Assembly (NCBI RefSeq): GCF_000337035.1
Contig: NZ_AOJL01000037.1
Coordinates: 17,345 to 81,344, forward strand
Length of the DNA stretch: 64,000 bases
DNA from: Halorubrum coriense DSM 10284
Lineage (GTDB): Archaea > Halobacteriota > Halobacteria > Halobacteriales > Haloferacaceae
Reading direction: 5' to 3'
A program made the position numbers and the translations under genes. The notes beneath the pieces were generated by a model, which saw only the letters and a program-made list of their open reading frames with translations, was not told the DNA's origin and searched no databases. Of the stretch, positions 16,825 to 25,992 are shown in pieces. How positions within the stretch are numbered: the first letter of the stretch is position 1; every line of letters begins with the position of its first letter.

Positions 16825-17745
16825 TCAAAAGAGCAAGTACGCGACGCCGTACCCGACCGCCGCAACGGTCACTGTCGCCGTTCCGGTAACGATGGTTCCC
16901 AGTGCGTCGATCGGTCTCGTAAACGGGTGAGACAGCAGTCCGACGCCGACCGCGCTCAGCGCGAGGATACTGAACACGAATACGACTGCGTCGTGGAGCG
17001 TCGGCGGCGGAATAACGAAGACGGCCCCAGAGTACCCCGTCCCGAGCCCTGCCCGCGGGTGGACTAACCGACGGATGGAAACGTCGTGCGAGCGAGTGTA
17101 CGTCCATATTCCCAGCCAGACGGTTCCGATCTCGATGAGGAACGCTCCGAGTAAGTGCAGCGTGGGATCTGGGTGCAGGGTGATCCGGTGACTCACCAGC
17201 ATCGCATCGAACGGATAGAAAAACAGCGGCGGGCTGCCGGTGACTAAGTCCCCGAACGGATGTGAGAGCAACCCGAGAAACGCGACGGCCAGCACCGCTG
17301 GTGCGGGAACGCCGCGTCGTCGGGCGGCCGTCGCGACCACCACGCCGCCGAGAGCGTACACGACGGTGATCCCCGCGACTGCACTTCCGCCGGTCACACC
17401 GGCAACGGCGATCAGCCCCGCAATGACACCCGCGCCGGCTACGTGCCCGATCCGTCGATCCCCGGCTAAGAACGCCGCGCCGATCGCGAGAACACCTCCG
17501 AAGAGGAGCGAGTGGGTCGGGCCTCGATGGATGATGTTCGCTGTGTTCCAGAACGTGTCCGGGTCGATCGTCTGGACAGACTGAAGGGCTAACGCGACCG
17601 GGGCGTACGCGATGTCGATGTCAGGCACGAGCGCGAACAGCCCAGCGAACACGCCGAACTGGAGCGCTCTGTCCCGGCCGACACCGAGACGTGTCGCGGC
17701 CAGCGCTCCGACGGCGAACGCCACGAGACTATGCCCGACGAACAT
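16825..17745 (-). CDS. YdjM/DUF457 family membrane-bound metal-dependent hydrolase
   Basis: 306 residues, six to eight hydrophobic segments. Hallmarks of the YdjM family are present: an N-terminal His in FVGHSL, the Asp motif LVPDIDIAY, the metal-site motif IHRGPTHSLLF, and a further SHPFGDLVTG. The family is annotated as membrane-bound metal-dependent hydrolases; the substrate is unknown. It is monocistronic. Confidence 0.8.
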   Translation of the reverse strand: MFVGHSLVAFAVGALAATRLGVGRDRALQFGVFAGLFALVPDIDIAYAPVALALQSVQTIDPDTFWNTANIIHRGPTHSLLFGGVLAIGAAFLAGDRRIGHVAGAGVIAGLIAVAGVTGGSAVAGITVVYALGGVVVATAARRRGVPAPAVLAVAFLGLLSHPFGDLVTGSPPLFFYPFDAMLVSHRITLHPDPTLHLLGAFLIEIGTVWLGIWTYTRSHDVSIRRLVHPRAGLGTGYSGAVFVIPPPTLHDAVVFVFSILALSAVGVGLLSHPFTRPIDALGTIVTGTATVTVAAVGYGVAYLLF

Positions 17746-18468
17746 ACCCGTGGTTTTGTTTCAAAAGATATAACTATCTCGTGTCGCCCGGCCCACCAAT
17801 CGGTCTACACGGCGAAGTACCGACCCGAGCAGAACGGGCTAAATGTGGCCTCTCACTCAGTGTCCGACGAAGTCGTCTGCGATGTAACGAACCGGCAGTA
17901 TTAGCTGCTACCGCTCACAGACGAGCGTGCGTCTGAGTTCGCTAACTGTGCTCAGATTCACCGACAGGGGTCGTCTCGGGGCGATCGACGACGGGTTTAT
18001 CTCGTATCCTCGGGACGCGATCGAGCCCGGAAACTCCGGTGCGGCTCCCTCGGCTCGGGTGAGACCACGCGTTCCGTTGCCGGTGTGACGTCGCGGTGGC
18101 GGTGGCCGAGCGCGACGAACTCGCCCGCGCACTGCGGCGGGCCTCCGAGACGGCGACTGCCTCGGCCCAACAGGCGTTCCTGAATCGTCTGTCCCCCGCC
18201 GAGCGGAGCTGCTTGAGGGCATCTCCGGGGCCGCCACGATCGGTGTACGCCAGTGAACGTTCCTCCTCCTCGTCCCCTCCGTGTCGCTCACCCTGTCGCT
18301 TCAACGTTCGTCCCACGCAGCCCGGGGCGGCCCTGGTCGGCTCGGCCCCTCTCGGTGTGAAAAGTAACACGACCGACGACGAGTGAATGTACCAAGAGCC
18401 GTTAGCTGACCCGATGGCGATACGAGGGTGCCGAACGCCGGGCCGGGAACGCGACCTGCCTGCGTTCG
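17746..18468. other. intergenic region, about 720 bp, no supported gene
   Basis: Several ORFs exist on both strands but none has a recognisable domain, acidic haloarchaeal composition or plausible hydrophobic pattern. Bases 17757-17780 are AT-rich and probably hold the promoter of the YdjM-family gene. The region may contain an eroded gene, but I cannot identify one. Confidence 0.4.
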
Positions 18469-19158
18469 TCAGCGGTCTGCCGACCTCGACCGGAGCCGAT
18501 CCCCCAACTGGTCGGAGATGCCGGTCAGGTACGTCGTCCCGAAGACGGCGACGAGTATGCCGCCGATACTGTTGTACATGAGGTCCAAGACGGTGTCGTC
18601 GAGCCCGTACTGCGTGAGCACTTTGGGGATGCCGAACAGGTCCGCGCCCACGGCGATGTAAAACTCGATGAGCTCCCAGATGACGCCGAACGCTAACACG
18701 AATATCAGCAGGTACGCGAACATGAACTTCGGTCCCAGATGGATGTGGTCGGTGTGTTCTTGGACGGCTCGCGTCACCGCGTAGCCCGATGCGACGACTA
18801 TCGACGAGGACAGCGCGTGGGTCAGGTGGTCCCACCACCACGTCGCACCGTACAGACTCTCGAAGTCGAGTCCGGGGAGCGGCACCGTCCCGAGCGCGTG
18901 TAGGAACACCGCCATCGTGATCCAAATGACGAGCCACACGTCCATGACGATCCGGTATCGACGCTCTAAGAGTGCGGGTAACTGTGTGACGAAGAGCCCG
19001 ATTGCGGCGTCGAACGCGATCACGACGTTGCCGGAGTACAATCCGAACCCGAGGATGGCGACCAACAGGACTTGGAGCACTCTGACGACTCCCACCTGCG
19101 TGCGCTGAGAGACGTGTATCCGGGTTCGGATGCTCAGCATGCGGGTCCGGATGCTCAT
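18469..19158 (-). CDS. membrane protein, YjdF/DUF2238-like
   Basis: 229 residues with about six transmembrane segments. The motif WWWDHLTHALSSS and the later FGVIWELIEFYIAVGADLFG, with the closing LDLMYNSIGGILVA, resemble the YjdF (DUF2238) family, whose conserved DxxxH and WELIE motifs suggest a metal- or lipid-related role not yet defined. The ATG at 19158 overlaps the upstream stop (ATGA, 19155-19158). The first codons contain a small in-frame duplication (SIRTRM then SIRTRI), so Met7 is an alternative start. Confidence 0.7.
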   Translation of the reverse strand: MSIRTRMLSIRTRIHVSQRTQVGVVRVLQVLLVAILGFGLYSGNVVIAFDAAIGLFVTQLPALLERRYRIVMDVWLVIWITMAVFLHALGTVPLPGLDFESLYGATWWWDHLTHALSSSIVVASGYAVTRAVQEHTDHIHLGPKFMFAYLLIFVLAFGVIWELIEFYIAVGADLFGIPKVLTQYGLDDTVLDLMYNSIGGILVAVFGTTYLTGISDQLGDRLRSRSADR

Positions 19159-19760
19159 CGCGCACTCACCCCCTCTCCGCCGACGCGTTCGAGGTTGGCC
19201 TTGAGCTGCCGCTGGAAGTACAGCCGAAAGACGCCGCCGGCGACGAACGCCGCCAGTGCCGCGGCGTTGAAGATCATCATCAGCTCCTCGTTGGTTTCGA
19301 TGAAGGCCGTGTCGAAGTAGTAGGCCGAACCCGCCGCCAGAATCGCCCAGAGGCCCGCAGTCGCCATCGTGGCGAACACGACGAAGAACACGGCGAAGTT
19401 CGGCGTCATCCGCACGGACCCCGTCGATTGGAACGCAACGACCACGAGCATGCCCAGCGCGGCGATACTGAGACCGGTGACGACATCGGCGAGGAAGTTG
19501 ACCCCGAGCGCTCCTGTCGAAAGGGGGATCGCACAGACCAGTAACAGCGGCCACGGAACCGTTCGGGTCCACCGTCTCTCGACGAGCGCCGGGGTGATGG
19601 CGACGAACGCCGCGACGGCAGCGAGCGCCATCCGGGCCAGCAAGAGCTCCAGAAAGGCGGTTATCGCGACGGCGAAGAGAGCGCCGACGAGGGCCCACGC
19701 GATTGCCGCGTTGATCCGAGTGTCCTTGAGGAACCACTCTTCAGGTAGTCGTTGACTCAT
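19155..19760 (-). CDS. membrane protein, 201 aa
   Basis: Begins MSQRLPEEWFLKDTRINAA and has about six hydrophobic segments. It resembles its downstream partner in length and topology, and contains the similar phrase ITPALVERRWTRT (partner: LPALLERRYRI), which suggests that the two arose by duplication. It forms a two-gene operon with the YjdF-like gene through a 4-nt overlap. Function unknown. Confidence 0.65.
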   Translation of the reverse strand: MSQRLPEEWFLKDTRINAAIAWALVGALFAVAITAFLELLLARMALAAVAAFVAITPALVERRWTRTVPWPLLLVCAIPLSTGALGVNFLADVVTGLSIAALGMLVVVAFQSTGSVRMTPNFAVFFVVFATMATAGLWAILAAGSAYYFDTAFIETNEELMMIFNAAALAAFVAGGVFRLYFQRQLKANLERVGGEGVSAR

Positions 19761-19812
19761 GCTCGGGAGCGCTCCGTGAGACGATCGGTGTGGGCTGCGC
19801 CAACCGACGGCT

Positions 19813-20394
19813 TCATACTCGACTCCGCTGGGCGGCGTTTCCGACAACCGAGCTATCGCGCTCCTGCCCAAGAAGCACCACCGAGACGCCGGTCACGAGC
19901 AAATTGATCCCGAAGAGAACACCGACAGCCCAGACCGCGTCGGTGGGGAATCCGCTCCAGAGGAAGCCGCCGAGCAGGAGCGAGAGACTCCCGCTAGCGA
20001 GCAGCCACACGGCTCCGGGCTGTCCGCGGCTTCGTATCCCCCACGCGACCTCCACGACCCCGTCGGCGATGAAAAATCCGACGGCGAGCAGGGTCAACGT
20101 CAACAGCCCGAAGAGGGGGTTCGCCAGGAAGATAATTCCGGCGACGCCGTAGACGACGGCAAGTGTCACTTGACCGAGTCCGTCTCTGAGCGTCCCCGTA
20201 GAGGAGGCGTGTAACACGTGTACAATCGCGCCGGCGACGAGGACGACGCCGAGTAACACGGACAGCGAAAGTCCCGTGACGAACGGAAATATCACCGCGA
20301 GACCCCCGAGTACTGCGAGGAGGGTTCCGGCCACCGCAGCGGTGCGGCTCCCGGTGCGGGTCGATTCGTTTTCAACAGTGTTAGTTTCTACCAC
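19813..20394 (-). CDS. HdeD/DUF308 family membrane protein
   Basis: 193 residues with six hydrophobic segments in three pairs, as in HdeD-like proteins. The repeated pattern LGGLAVIFPFVTGLSLSVLLG and YGVAGIIFLANPLFGLLTLTL is the DUF308 internal repeat. HdeD acts in acid stress in enterobacteria; in archaea the role is unknown. Plus-strand bases 20392-20421 upstream are AT-rich (attatatactac), and a TATA box probably lies there. Confidence 0.8.
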   Translation of the reverse strand: MVETNTVENESTRTGSRTAAVAGTLLAVLGGLAVIFPFVTGLSLSVLLGVVLVAGAIVHVLHASSTGTLRDGLGQVTLAVVYGVAGIIFLANPLFGLLTLTLLAVGFFIADGVVEVAWGIRSRGQPGAVWLLASGSLSLLLGGFLWSGFPTDAVWAVGVLFGINLLVTGVSVVLLGQERDSSVVGNAAQRSRV

Positions 20395-20728
20395 ATTATA
20401 TACTACGTCAGTCTACATAAAAACGATAGAGACTTTTCAATTCAGTTCATCCGTTGCTAGAAATTCTTTTGTTTCGTAAGTGGCTCGGATCAAACATATT
20501 GGACAGATCCGAGACACTCCACCGCGAATCGCCACAGGAGGCCCCGGTAATACCGGTTTCACGTTGCGATAAATTACGGTACCGTCTGCTTACTGGCTGC
20601 GATATTACAGGGCGACCGCGCGCCGGTCGCGAGTGGATTCGAAGCCCGTCGACCCCGGCGGACGCTCCCAGAAGCGGCCGGTCAACGGGCGAATAACAGA
20701 GTACGACGAATACCATCGGACCGTAGAG
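20395..20728. other. intergenic region with divergent promoters
   Basis: This 334-bp stretch separates divergent genes (HdeD-like on minus, MscS on plus). Bases 20395-20475 are markedly AT-rich and should hold the HdeD promoter. The frame open from 20633 into the MscS gene has no coding character before the ATG at 20729. Nothing else is seen. Confidence 0.4.
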
Positions 20729-21610
20729 ATGGGACTGATACAACAGGGAGTCTCGATCGACCTACAGCAGTATATCCCGATGTTCGTGAACGCGATTGCG
20801 ACGACGCTGCTATTCGTCGTCGTGTTTCTCGTTGCGTACCGACTCGGGCGGTCAGTCGTCACCGGAGCGGTCGAGAACAGTCTCAAACGTCGGGATTTCG
20901 ACGAGACGCTCGTCGGGTTCGCCGCGAGTATGACCGCCGTCGTGATGACCGTCTTTGCGGCCGCACTGGCCGCCGCGATCGCCGGATTCGGGACCGTTCT
21001 CGCCGCGTTCGCGACTCTCGGAGGGGCGCTCACGCTCGCGATCGGCTTCGCGGCGCAGGACCTCATCGCGAACTTCGTCGCCGGCGTGTTCCTCATAAAA
21101 GACAAGACGTTCACCGTCGGCGATTGGATAGAGTGGAACGGGGGCGACGGCGTCGTCCGTGAGATCCATCTGCGGGTGACGAAACTCGACACGCTCGACA
21201 ATCAACTGATGACGGTGCCGAACAGCGACCTCGCTAACGCGACGGTGACCAACAACGTCGCGAACGATCGACGCCGGGTGGCGGTGGGGTTCGGGGTCGA
21301 ATACGACGAGGATCTCACCCGAGCACGGAACGCCATCGTTGAGGAGGGCGCCAGTATCGACGGCGTCCTCGACATCCCCCGACCGACGGCTCCCCTCGCG
21401 GAGCTGGGCGACTCGTCGGTCATTCTCTCAGGACGTGTCTGGATCGACCCGTCGGAAAACAGCTATCCGGCGGTGCGTTCGCAGTTCGCCGAAGCGGTCA
21501 AGGACCGCTTCGACGCCGAGGGCATCGACATCCCGTATCCCAACACGGAGCTCTCGGGCGACCTCGAAGTCACGAACGTCGCTCCTGTGGAGGGGAATAC
21601 CGGAGACTGA
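20729..21610 (+). CDS. small-conductance mechanosensitive channel (MscS family)
   Basis: 293 residues from the ATG at 20729. Three transmembrane segments: about residues 18-40, 61-84 and the pore helix region GGALTLAIGFAAQDLIANFVAG, whose Gly/Ala-rich pattern is the MscS TM3 signature. The beta domain follows with FTVGDWIEWNGGDGVV and MTVPNSDLANATVTN, then the alpha/beta domain. It releases solutes on hypo-osmotic shock, which is important for a cell living in saturated salt. Standard length; monocistronic. Confidence 0.88.
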   Translation: MGLIQQGVSIDLQQYIPMFVNAIATTLLFVVVFLVAYRLGRSVVTGAVENSLKRRDFDETLVGFAASMTAVVMTVFAAALAAAIAGFGTVLAAFATLGGALTLAIGFAAQDLIANFVAGVFLIKDKTFTVGDWIEWNGGDGVVREIHLRVTKLDTLDNQLMTVPNSDLANATVTNNVANDRRRVAVGFGVEYDEDLTRARNAIVEEGASIDGVLDIPRPTAPLAELGDSSVILSGRVWIDPSENSYPAVRSQFAEAVKDRFDAEGIDIPYPNTELSGDLEVTNVAPVEGNTGD

Positions 21611-21972
21611 TCGACCTCCCTTCGGTTCGGAGACTCGGAGCGTGAGCCGTGAGCGGACGTCAGCGTCTACAAGTCGCCGCCCGGGAAGCCGGCAACACGC
21701 CGGGGACGTCCGGAGGGTTCGGTAGGTGTGAATCCGTCGACCGGGCGGTTCGACTTCGTCCCACCGTCGGCGTGACACTCGTTCCGGTCTCCGATTCCGC
21801 TCGTGATCATCGTGAGTACCGTGGTGTCCGAGCGTAGCGTAACGCGTGCTGCGCGTCGTACGGCCTCTGTCTCTGGCGCGGTTCAGGTGCCTCAACGGCG
21901 TGAAATCGGACTGTACGCCACCGAAATCTCGGTCCCCGACGATTCTTCCCGGCGCGTCCCCGAGAGGAGGGT
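21611..21972. other. intergenic region, 362 bp
   Basis: No supported gene and no strong repeat. Short ORFs on both strands are Arg-rich shadows. The ATG at 21973 follows an aggagggt stretch that could serve as a ribosome-binding site. Confidence 0.35.
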
Positions 21973-22566
21973 ATGGCAGAGCGCCCTCCGGAAGCGGCCG
22001 CCGGCGAGCGAGCGGGCGAGAGGTCGAGCGACGGAGGGCGGCCCTCCGACCGCACCGCCCACGGACCGGCGGGGAGCGGACGCGGTCTCGTCGCCCGGAC
22101 GGGGTGGATCCTCGTTCTCACCCTGCTCGCGGTGCCGATGGCGGTCATCCCCGCCGCCGACCTCACGGTCGTGAGTCTCTGGGGCTTCCTCAACCCGGCC
22201 GCGTCGGGGTCGGGGCTCGGCTTCGGCGGGTACCCCGTCTGGGCGTACTTCCTCGATCAGTCGCGGCCGTTCGCGGCGCTCCCGGCGTCGATCCGCGCGT
22301 GGCCGCTGGCGGTAGGGTTCCACGTCCTCGCAGCGGCCAGCGCCGCGTCGGGCCGGGTGTTCGGCCGCGAGGACCGCCGCGTCACCGGCGGGCTGCTCGT
22401 GCTGGCGGGGACGGCGAGCCTGTGGGTCTCGGTGGGGTTGGCGGCGCGGTTCGGCGTCGGGACCACGTCGGGACTGCTCACCGTGCTTCCGGTCGGCGCG
22501 GTCGCGACCCTCGCCGTCGCGGCCGCCGCGTACGGGCGCGACCTCCGGGCGGTCGTCGTACAGTGA
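21973..22566 (+). CDS. haloarchaeal integral membrane protein, 197 aa
   Basis: A hydrophilic N-terminus of about 40 residues is followed by four hydrophobic segments: WILVLTLLAVPMAVI, the central LAVGFHVLAAA region, GGLLVLAGTASLWVSVGLAA and LLTVLPVGAVATLAVAAAA. A conserved-looking loop GGYPVWAYFLDQSRPF lies between the first two. I do not recognise a characterised family. An aggaggg stretch sits a few nt before the ATG. Confidence 0.6.
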   Translation: MAERPPEAAAGERAGERSSDGGRPSDRTAHGPAGSGRGLVARTGWILVLTLLAVPMAVIPAADLTVVSLWGFLNPAASGSGLGFGGYPVWAYFLDQSRPFAALPASIRAWPLAVGFHVLAAASAASGRVFGREDRRVTGGLLVLAGTASLWVSVGLAARFGVGTTSGLLTVLPVGAVATLAVAAAAYGRDLRAVVVQ

Positions 22567-22617
22567 TCGCTGCCGGTCCGGAATCCCTTTTCGAGGTTTG
22601 GTCCGTTCCGTTTGCGC

Positions 22618-22827
22618 GTGTCAACGACTGTGTCGACGCCCGACGCCGACGAGACGGACGCCTACTGCAGTTCGCTGATCTTCGACCACGACCCGACCTG
22701 CGTCCGCGACTGCGAGGAGAACCGTGGCTCACCGGCGTACTCCCGTTACGACGCCCGCCTCGCGACGCACATCGACGAGCGCGATCTCACCGCGGGGAAC
22801 GCCCGCGAGTGGTCGCCGGGGGAGTGA
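22618..22827 (+). CDS. small Cys-containing hypothetical protein, about 69 aa
   Basis: Acidic product with Cys in AYCSSL and HDPTCVRDCEE, plausibly metal-binding, and the tail HIDERDLTAGNAREWSPGE. The composition is haloarchaeal and supports coding. The start is uncertain: GTG at 22618 or GTG at 22630 (giving MSTPDADETDAYCSS, 65 residues), the latter looking more natural. It is convergent with the chorismate synthase gene. Confidence 0.55.
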   Translation: MSTTVSTPDADETDAYCSSLIFDHDPTCVRDCEENRGSPAYSRYDARLATHIDERDLTAGNAREWSPGE

Positions 22828-22854
22828 GGCGACGCGCGGGGCGGCCGTCGTCCG

Positions 22855-24042
22855 CTACTCGTCGCGCGGGCTGCTCGGGTGGTACTCGGTGTCGTACTCG
22901 CCCGGGTTCCCGTCGACGCGGTCCGGGTTGATCCGGCCGCCGAGCAGCATGAAGTCGAGGACGGTACAGTACAGCATCGCCTCGACGACGGGGACGGCCC
23001 GCGGCGGGAGGACGGGGTCGTGCCGGCCGACGACCTGGACCTCCTTCTCCTCGCCGGTCTCCCAGTCGGCCGACCGCTGCTTCTTCGGGATCGACGTGGG
23101 CGCGTGCCACGTCGCCTCGCCGTAGATCGGCTCGCCGGTGGTGATCCCGCCCTGGAGCCCGCCGTGGTCGTTGCCGACCGGGACGGGGTCGCCCGCCTCG
23201 CTCTCGACGTGGTCGAACGACTCGCCGTCGTCGAACGTCCAGTTCTCGTTGCGGTCGCTGCCGGCCACGTCGGTCGCGTCCTTCCCCAGCCCGTACTCGA
23301 CGCCGGTGGTCGCCGGGATCGAGAACATCGCCTGCCCGAGCCGGGCGGGGAAGCTGTCGAAGCGCGGGGATCCGAGCCCGCGGGGGACGCCGCGGCACTC
23401 GAAGTAGATGGAGCCGCCGATGGAGTCGCCGCGCTCCTGGTACTCTTCGATCAGCTCCTGCATCTTCGCGGCCGCGTCCGGGTCCGCGCAGCGCACGTCG
23501 TTCTCCTCGCTGCGGTCGAGGAGCTGTTCGAAGCTCACCGGGTCGGCCTCGACGTCGCCGATGCGGTTGACGTGGGCTTTGATCTCGACGTCGTGGTCGG
23601 AGGCGTCGAGCACCTGCTCCGCGACCGCGCCGGCCGCGACCCAGTTCACCGTCTCGCGCGCCGAGGAGCGGCCGCCGCCGCCCCAGTTGCGCGTGCCGAA
23701 CTTCGCGGAGTAGGTGTAGTCGCCGTGGGAGGGGCGCGGGGCCGTGACGTACGGCTCGTACTTGCCCGAGCGGGCGTCCTTGTTCTGGATCACCATCCCG
23801 ATCGGGGTGCCCGTGGTGTAGCCGTCCTGAACGCCGGAGTTGACGACGACTTCGTCGGGCTCGCCCCGCGAGGTGGTGATCATCGACTGGCCCGGCTTGC
23901 GCCGGTCGAGCTGCGCCTGGATCGCCTCCTCGTCGAGCTCGACGCCCGCGGGCACGCCGGAGACGGTGACGCCCATCGCGTCCCCGTGGCTCTCGCCGTA
24001 GGTCGTCAGCTGGAAGAGTCGGCCGAACCGATTCCCGTTCAT
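22855..24042 (-). CDS. aroC: chorismate synthase
   Basis: 395 residues from the ATG at 24042 (MNGNRFGRLFQLTTYGESHG). It converts 5-enolpyruvylshikimate 3-phosphate to chorismate with reduced FMN, the last common step of aromatic amino-acid synthesis. Visible hallmarks: GESHG at residues 16-20, GRSSARETVNWVAAGAVAEQ, and GNDHGGLQGGITTG. Full length. No other shikimate gene is adjacent. The upstream open frame (24066) adds an unlikely extension. Confidence 0.95.
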   Translation of the reverse strand: MNGNRFGRLFQLTTYGESHGDAMGVTVSGVPAGVELDEEAIQAQLDRRKPGQSMITTSRGEPDEVVVNSGVQDGYTTGTPIGMVIQNKDARSGKYEPYVTAPRPSHGDYTYSAKFGTRNWGGGGRSSARETVNWVAAGAVAEQVLDASDHDVEIKAHVNRIGDVEADPVSFEQLLDRSEENDVRCADPDAAAKMQELIEEYQERGDSIGGSIYFECRGVPRGLGSPRFDSFPARLGQAMFSIPATTGVEYGLGKDATDVAGSDRNENWTFDDGESFDHVESEAGDPVPVGNDHGGLQGGITTGEPIYGEATWHAPTSIPKKQRSADWETGEEKEVQVVGRHDPVLPPRAVPVVEAMLYCTVLDFMLLGGRINPDRVDGNPGEYDTEYHPSSPRDE

Positions 24043-24204
24043 ACCGGTACGTGTGGCCGGGGGCATATAGGGGTTGCAATCCGCGCAACGGGTGCGGTCC
24101 GCCCGGGCGCGACGGAGACGGCGCGCCGGCCGTCGCGGCCACCGCGGTCGCCGGCACGGCGCGCGACCGATGGGGGTATGTAACGGGAACGCGTTGGTGG
24201 GGGC

Positions 24205-24426
24205 GTGCGCGATCGCCTCACCTCCGACCTCGGCGTGTACGCCCTCTCGGGGTTGTTCTCGCTCGTCGTCTTCGCCTTCGCCCTCTGGATCCTCTCGCGG
24301 ACGCTGCCCGGCGGGCTCGCGAGCCGACAGCTCGGTGGGCTCGTCGTCGGCTACCTGCTGTTCGTCGGCGTCTACACGACCGCGTGGTTCATCTACACGG
24401 GGATCGACAGCCGCGAAGAGGTCTGA
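24205..24426 (+). CDS. small membrane protein, 73 aa
   Basis: GTG start; two hydrophobic segments (GLFSLVVFAFALWILSR and LVVGYLLFVGVYTTAWFIY) and a charged end DSREEV. No family recognised. It lies between aroC (divergent) and the enoyl-CoA hydratase gene (same strand, 92-nt gap). Confidence 0.6.
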   Translation: MRDRLTSDLGVYALSGLFSLVVFAFALWILSRTLPGGLASRQLGGLVVGYLLFVGVYTTAWFIYTGIDSREEV

Positions 24427-24518
24427 CCGGCGGGCCGCGGCCGCCGACCGACCCCGGTTCCGCCCGGGCCGGATCCGCCTGCCGAACCGTTTTCACGCCG
24501 CCGCGCGACGGGACGCGT

Positions 24519-25295
24519 ATGAGTCGGGACACCATCGCATTCGACGTCGACGACCGCGGCGTGGCGACGATCACCGTCGACCGCCCCGAACAGCTCAACG
24601 CGCTCACCGCCGAGACGCTCGAAGCCATCGAGGACGCGCTCGGCGAGGCCGCGGACCGCGAGGCGCGCGCTCTCGTGATCGCCGGCGCGGGCGACGAGGC
24701 GTTCGTCGCCGGCGCGGACATCTCGCACATGGTCGACCTGTCGACGCCCGAGGCGCAGGCGTACGCCGAACTCGGCCACCGCGTCGCGGACGCGATCGAG
24801 ACGTTCCCCGCCCCGACGGTCGCCGCCGTCGACGGCTACGCCTTCGGCGGCGGCTGCGAGCTCGCCCTTGCCTGCGACCTGCGGGTCGCCGCCGAGAGCG
24901 CCGTGCTGGGGCAGACGGAGATCGACCTGGGGATCATCCCCGGCTGGGGCGGCACGCAGCGGCTCCCGGCGCTCGTCGGCGACGAGGTCGCCCGCCGGCT
25001 GATCTTCCTCGGCGAGCGGATCGACGCGACCGAGGCCGCCGAGGTCGGCTTCGTCGGCGAGGTCGTCGCGGACGACGCGTTCGACGACCGGATCGACGAG
25101 CTGGCCGGCGAGCTGGCGGCAAAGCCGGCGACCGCGCTGCGCGCGGCGAAGGAGGCGCTGAACGCGGCCGGCGAGGGGTCGGCGGCGACCGGGCTCGCCT
25201 TGGAGCGCCGGGCGTGGGCCGGCCTGTTCGGGACGCACGACCAGCGCGAGGGGATGGAGGCGTTCGTGGAGAAGCGCGAGCCCGAGTTCGAGTAA
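24519..25295 (+). CDS. enoyl-CoA hydratase/isomerase (crotonase family)
   Basis: 258 residues from the ATG at 24519. Oxyanion-hole and CoA-binding elements are present (AGADISHM and AVDGYAFGGGCELALACDLRVA). Both catalytic Glu positions of hydratases are retained, one in GGGCE and one in TEIDLGIIPGWGGTQRL, so hydration of trans-2-enoyl-CoA is likely rather than a different crotonase reaction. It belongs to fatty-acid or amino-acid beta-oxidation, in the cytoplasm. No other beta-oxidation gene lies beside it. Confidence 0.88.
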   Translation: MSRDTIAFDVDDRGVATITVDRPEQLNALTAETLEAIEDALGEAADREARALVIAGAGDEAFVAGADISHMVDLSTPEAQAYAELGHRVADAIETFPAPTVAAVDGYAFGGGCELALACDLRVAAESAVLGQTEIDLGIIPGWGGTQRLPALVGDEVARRLIFLGERIDATEAAEVGFVGEVVADDAFDDRIDELAGELAAKPATALRAAKEALNAAGEGSAATGLALERRAWAGLFGTHDQREGMEAFVEKREPEFE

Positions 25296-25377
25296 CCCGA
25301 CCGCGCCCGTCGGCCCGGTCGCGGTCCTGCGGCTCGGCGGGCCGGTAAGGCAAAGAGTCGTTTGCGCTACGAGGACG

Positions 25378-25386
25378 GCTTTATTC
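25378..25386 (+). promoter_or_regulatory. TATA-like box for the 25408 gene
   Basis: gctttattc, ending 22 nt before the ATG at 25408, matches the usual position of the haloarchaeal TATA box for a leaderless transcript. Confidence 0.4.
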
Positions 25387-25407
25387 TTCGGCCGCGAACG
25401 GTCGTCT

Positions 25408-25911
25408 ATGAACCGTAGACGACTCCTCGCCGCGTGCGGGGCCGGCGTCGGAACGCTCGCCGGCGGCGTCGCGTGGCGCCGGGTCCGCGGCCCCTCGGTG
25501 CCACCGGGGATCGAGGCGGCCACGACCCACCTCGAGGCCGACGTGCTCTTCCGGGCGCCCGACCGCGACCCCGAGTTCCCCGAGTGGAAGTCGGAACACC
25601 ACACCGTCGTGCCGGACGCGGCGGCGGCCGAGGAGCGGCTCGTCGACGACGGCTCGGTCGCCGAGTTCGTCGCGGCGACCGACTTCGCGGAGTCGGTCCT
25701 GATCGTCGTACAGAACGGCATGCAGTCCGAGATGGAACTCGTCCTAGACGCGATCGAGCGGGTGGCGGACGGCCTGCGTCTCGACGTCTCGGTCGAGGCC
25801 CCCTCGGGCGGCCCCGACGACCTCCGGACTCACTCGCTGCTCGTCCGGCTCACCGGCGCCGAACCGCGCGTTCCCCTGCGCGTCACCGTGGACGTCGAGG
25901 GGTACGTCTGA
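25408..25911 (+). CDS. putative exported protein, 167 aa
   Basis: Begins MNRRRLLAACGAGVGTLAGG: Arg-rich n-region, short hydrophobic core and a possible lipobox LAAC (Cys10), so Tat export with lipid anchoring is plausible, although the core is short. The rest is acidic and contains an alternating pattern suggesting a beta sandwich (ESVLIVVQNGMQ, then LRLDVSVEAPSGG, then PLRVTVDVEGYV). No catalytic motif and no family recognised. Confidence 0.6.
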   Translation: MNRRRLLAACGAGVGTLAGGVAWRRVRGPSVPPGIEAATTHLEADVLFRAPDRDPEFPEWKSEHHTVVPDAAAAEERLVDDGSVAEFVAATDFAESVLIVVQNGMQSEMELVLDAIERVADGLRLDVSVEAPSGGPDDLRTHSLLVRLTGAEPRVPLRVTVDVEGYV

Positions 25912-25992
25912 CCGGGGCCGAGCGGGCGGTTCCGGCGCGATTCTCACCGGCACTCGAGACAGACATACGCGACTCCGGCCCCACGTGACGGT

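Noticed and set aside
17908..18386. ORFs on both strands in the 17.7-18.5 kb gap
   Set aside because: No recognisable family, no acidic bias and no hydrophobic pattern; possibly an eroded gene, but unsupported.
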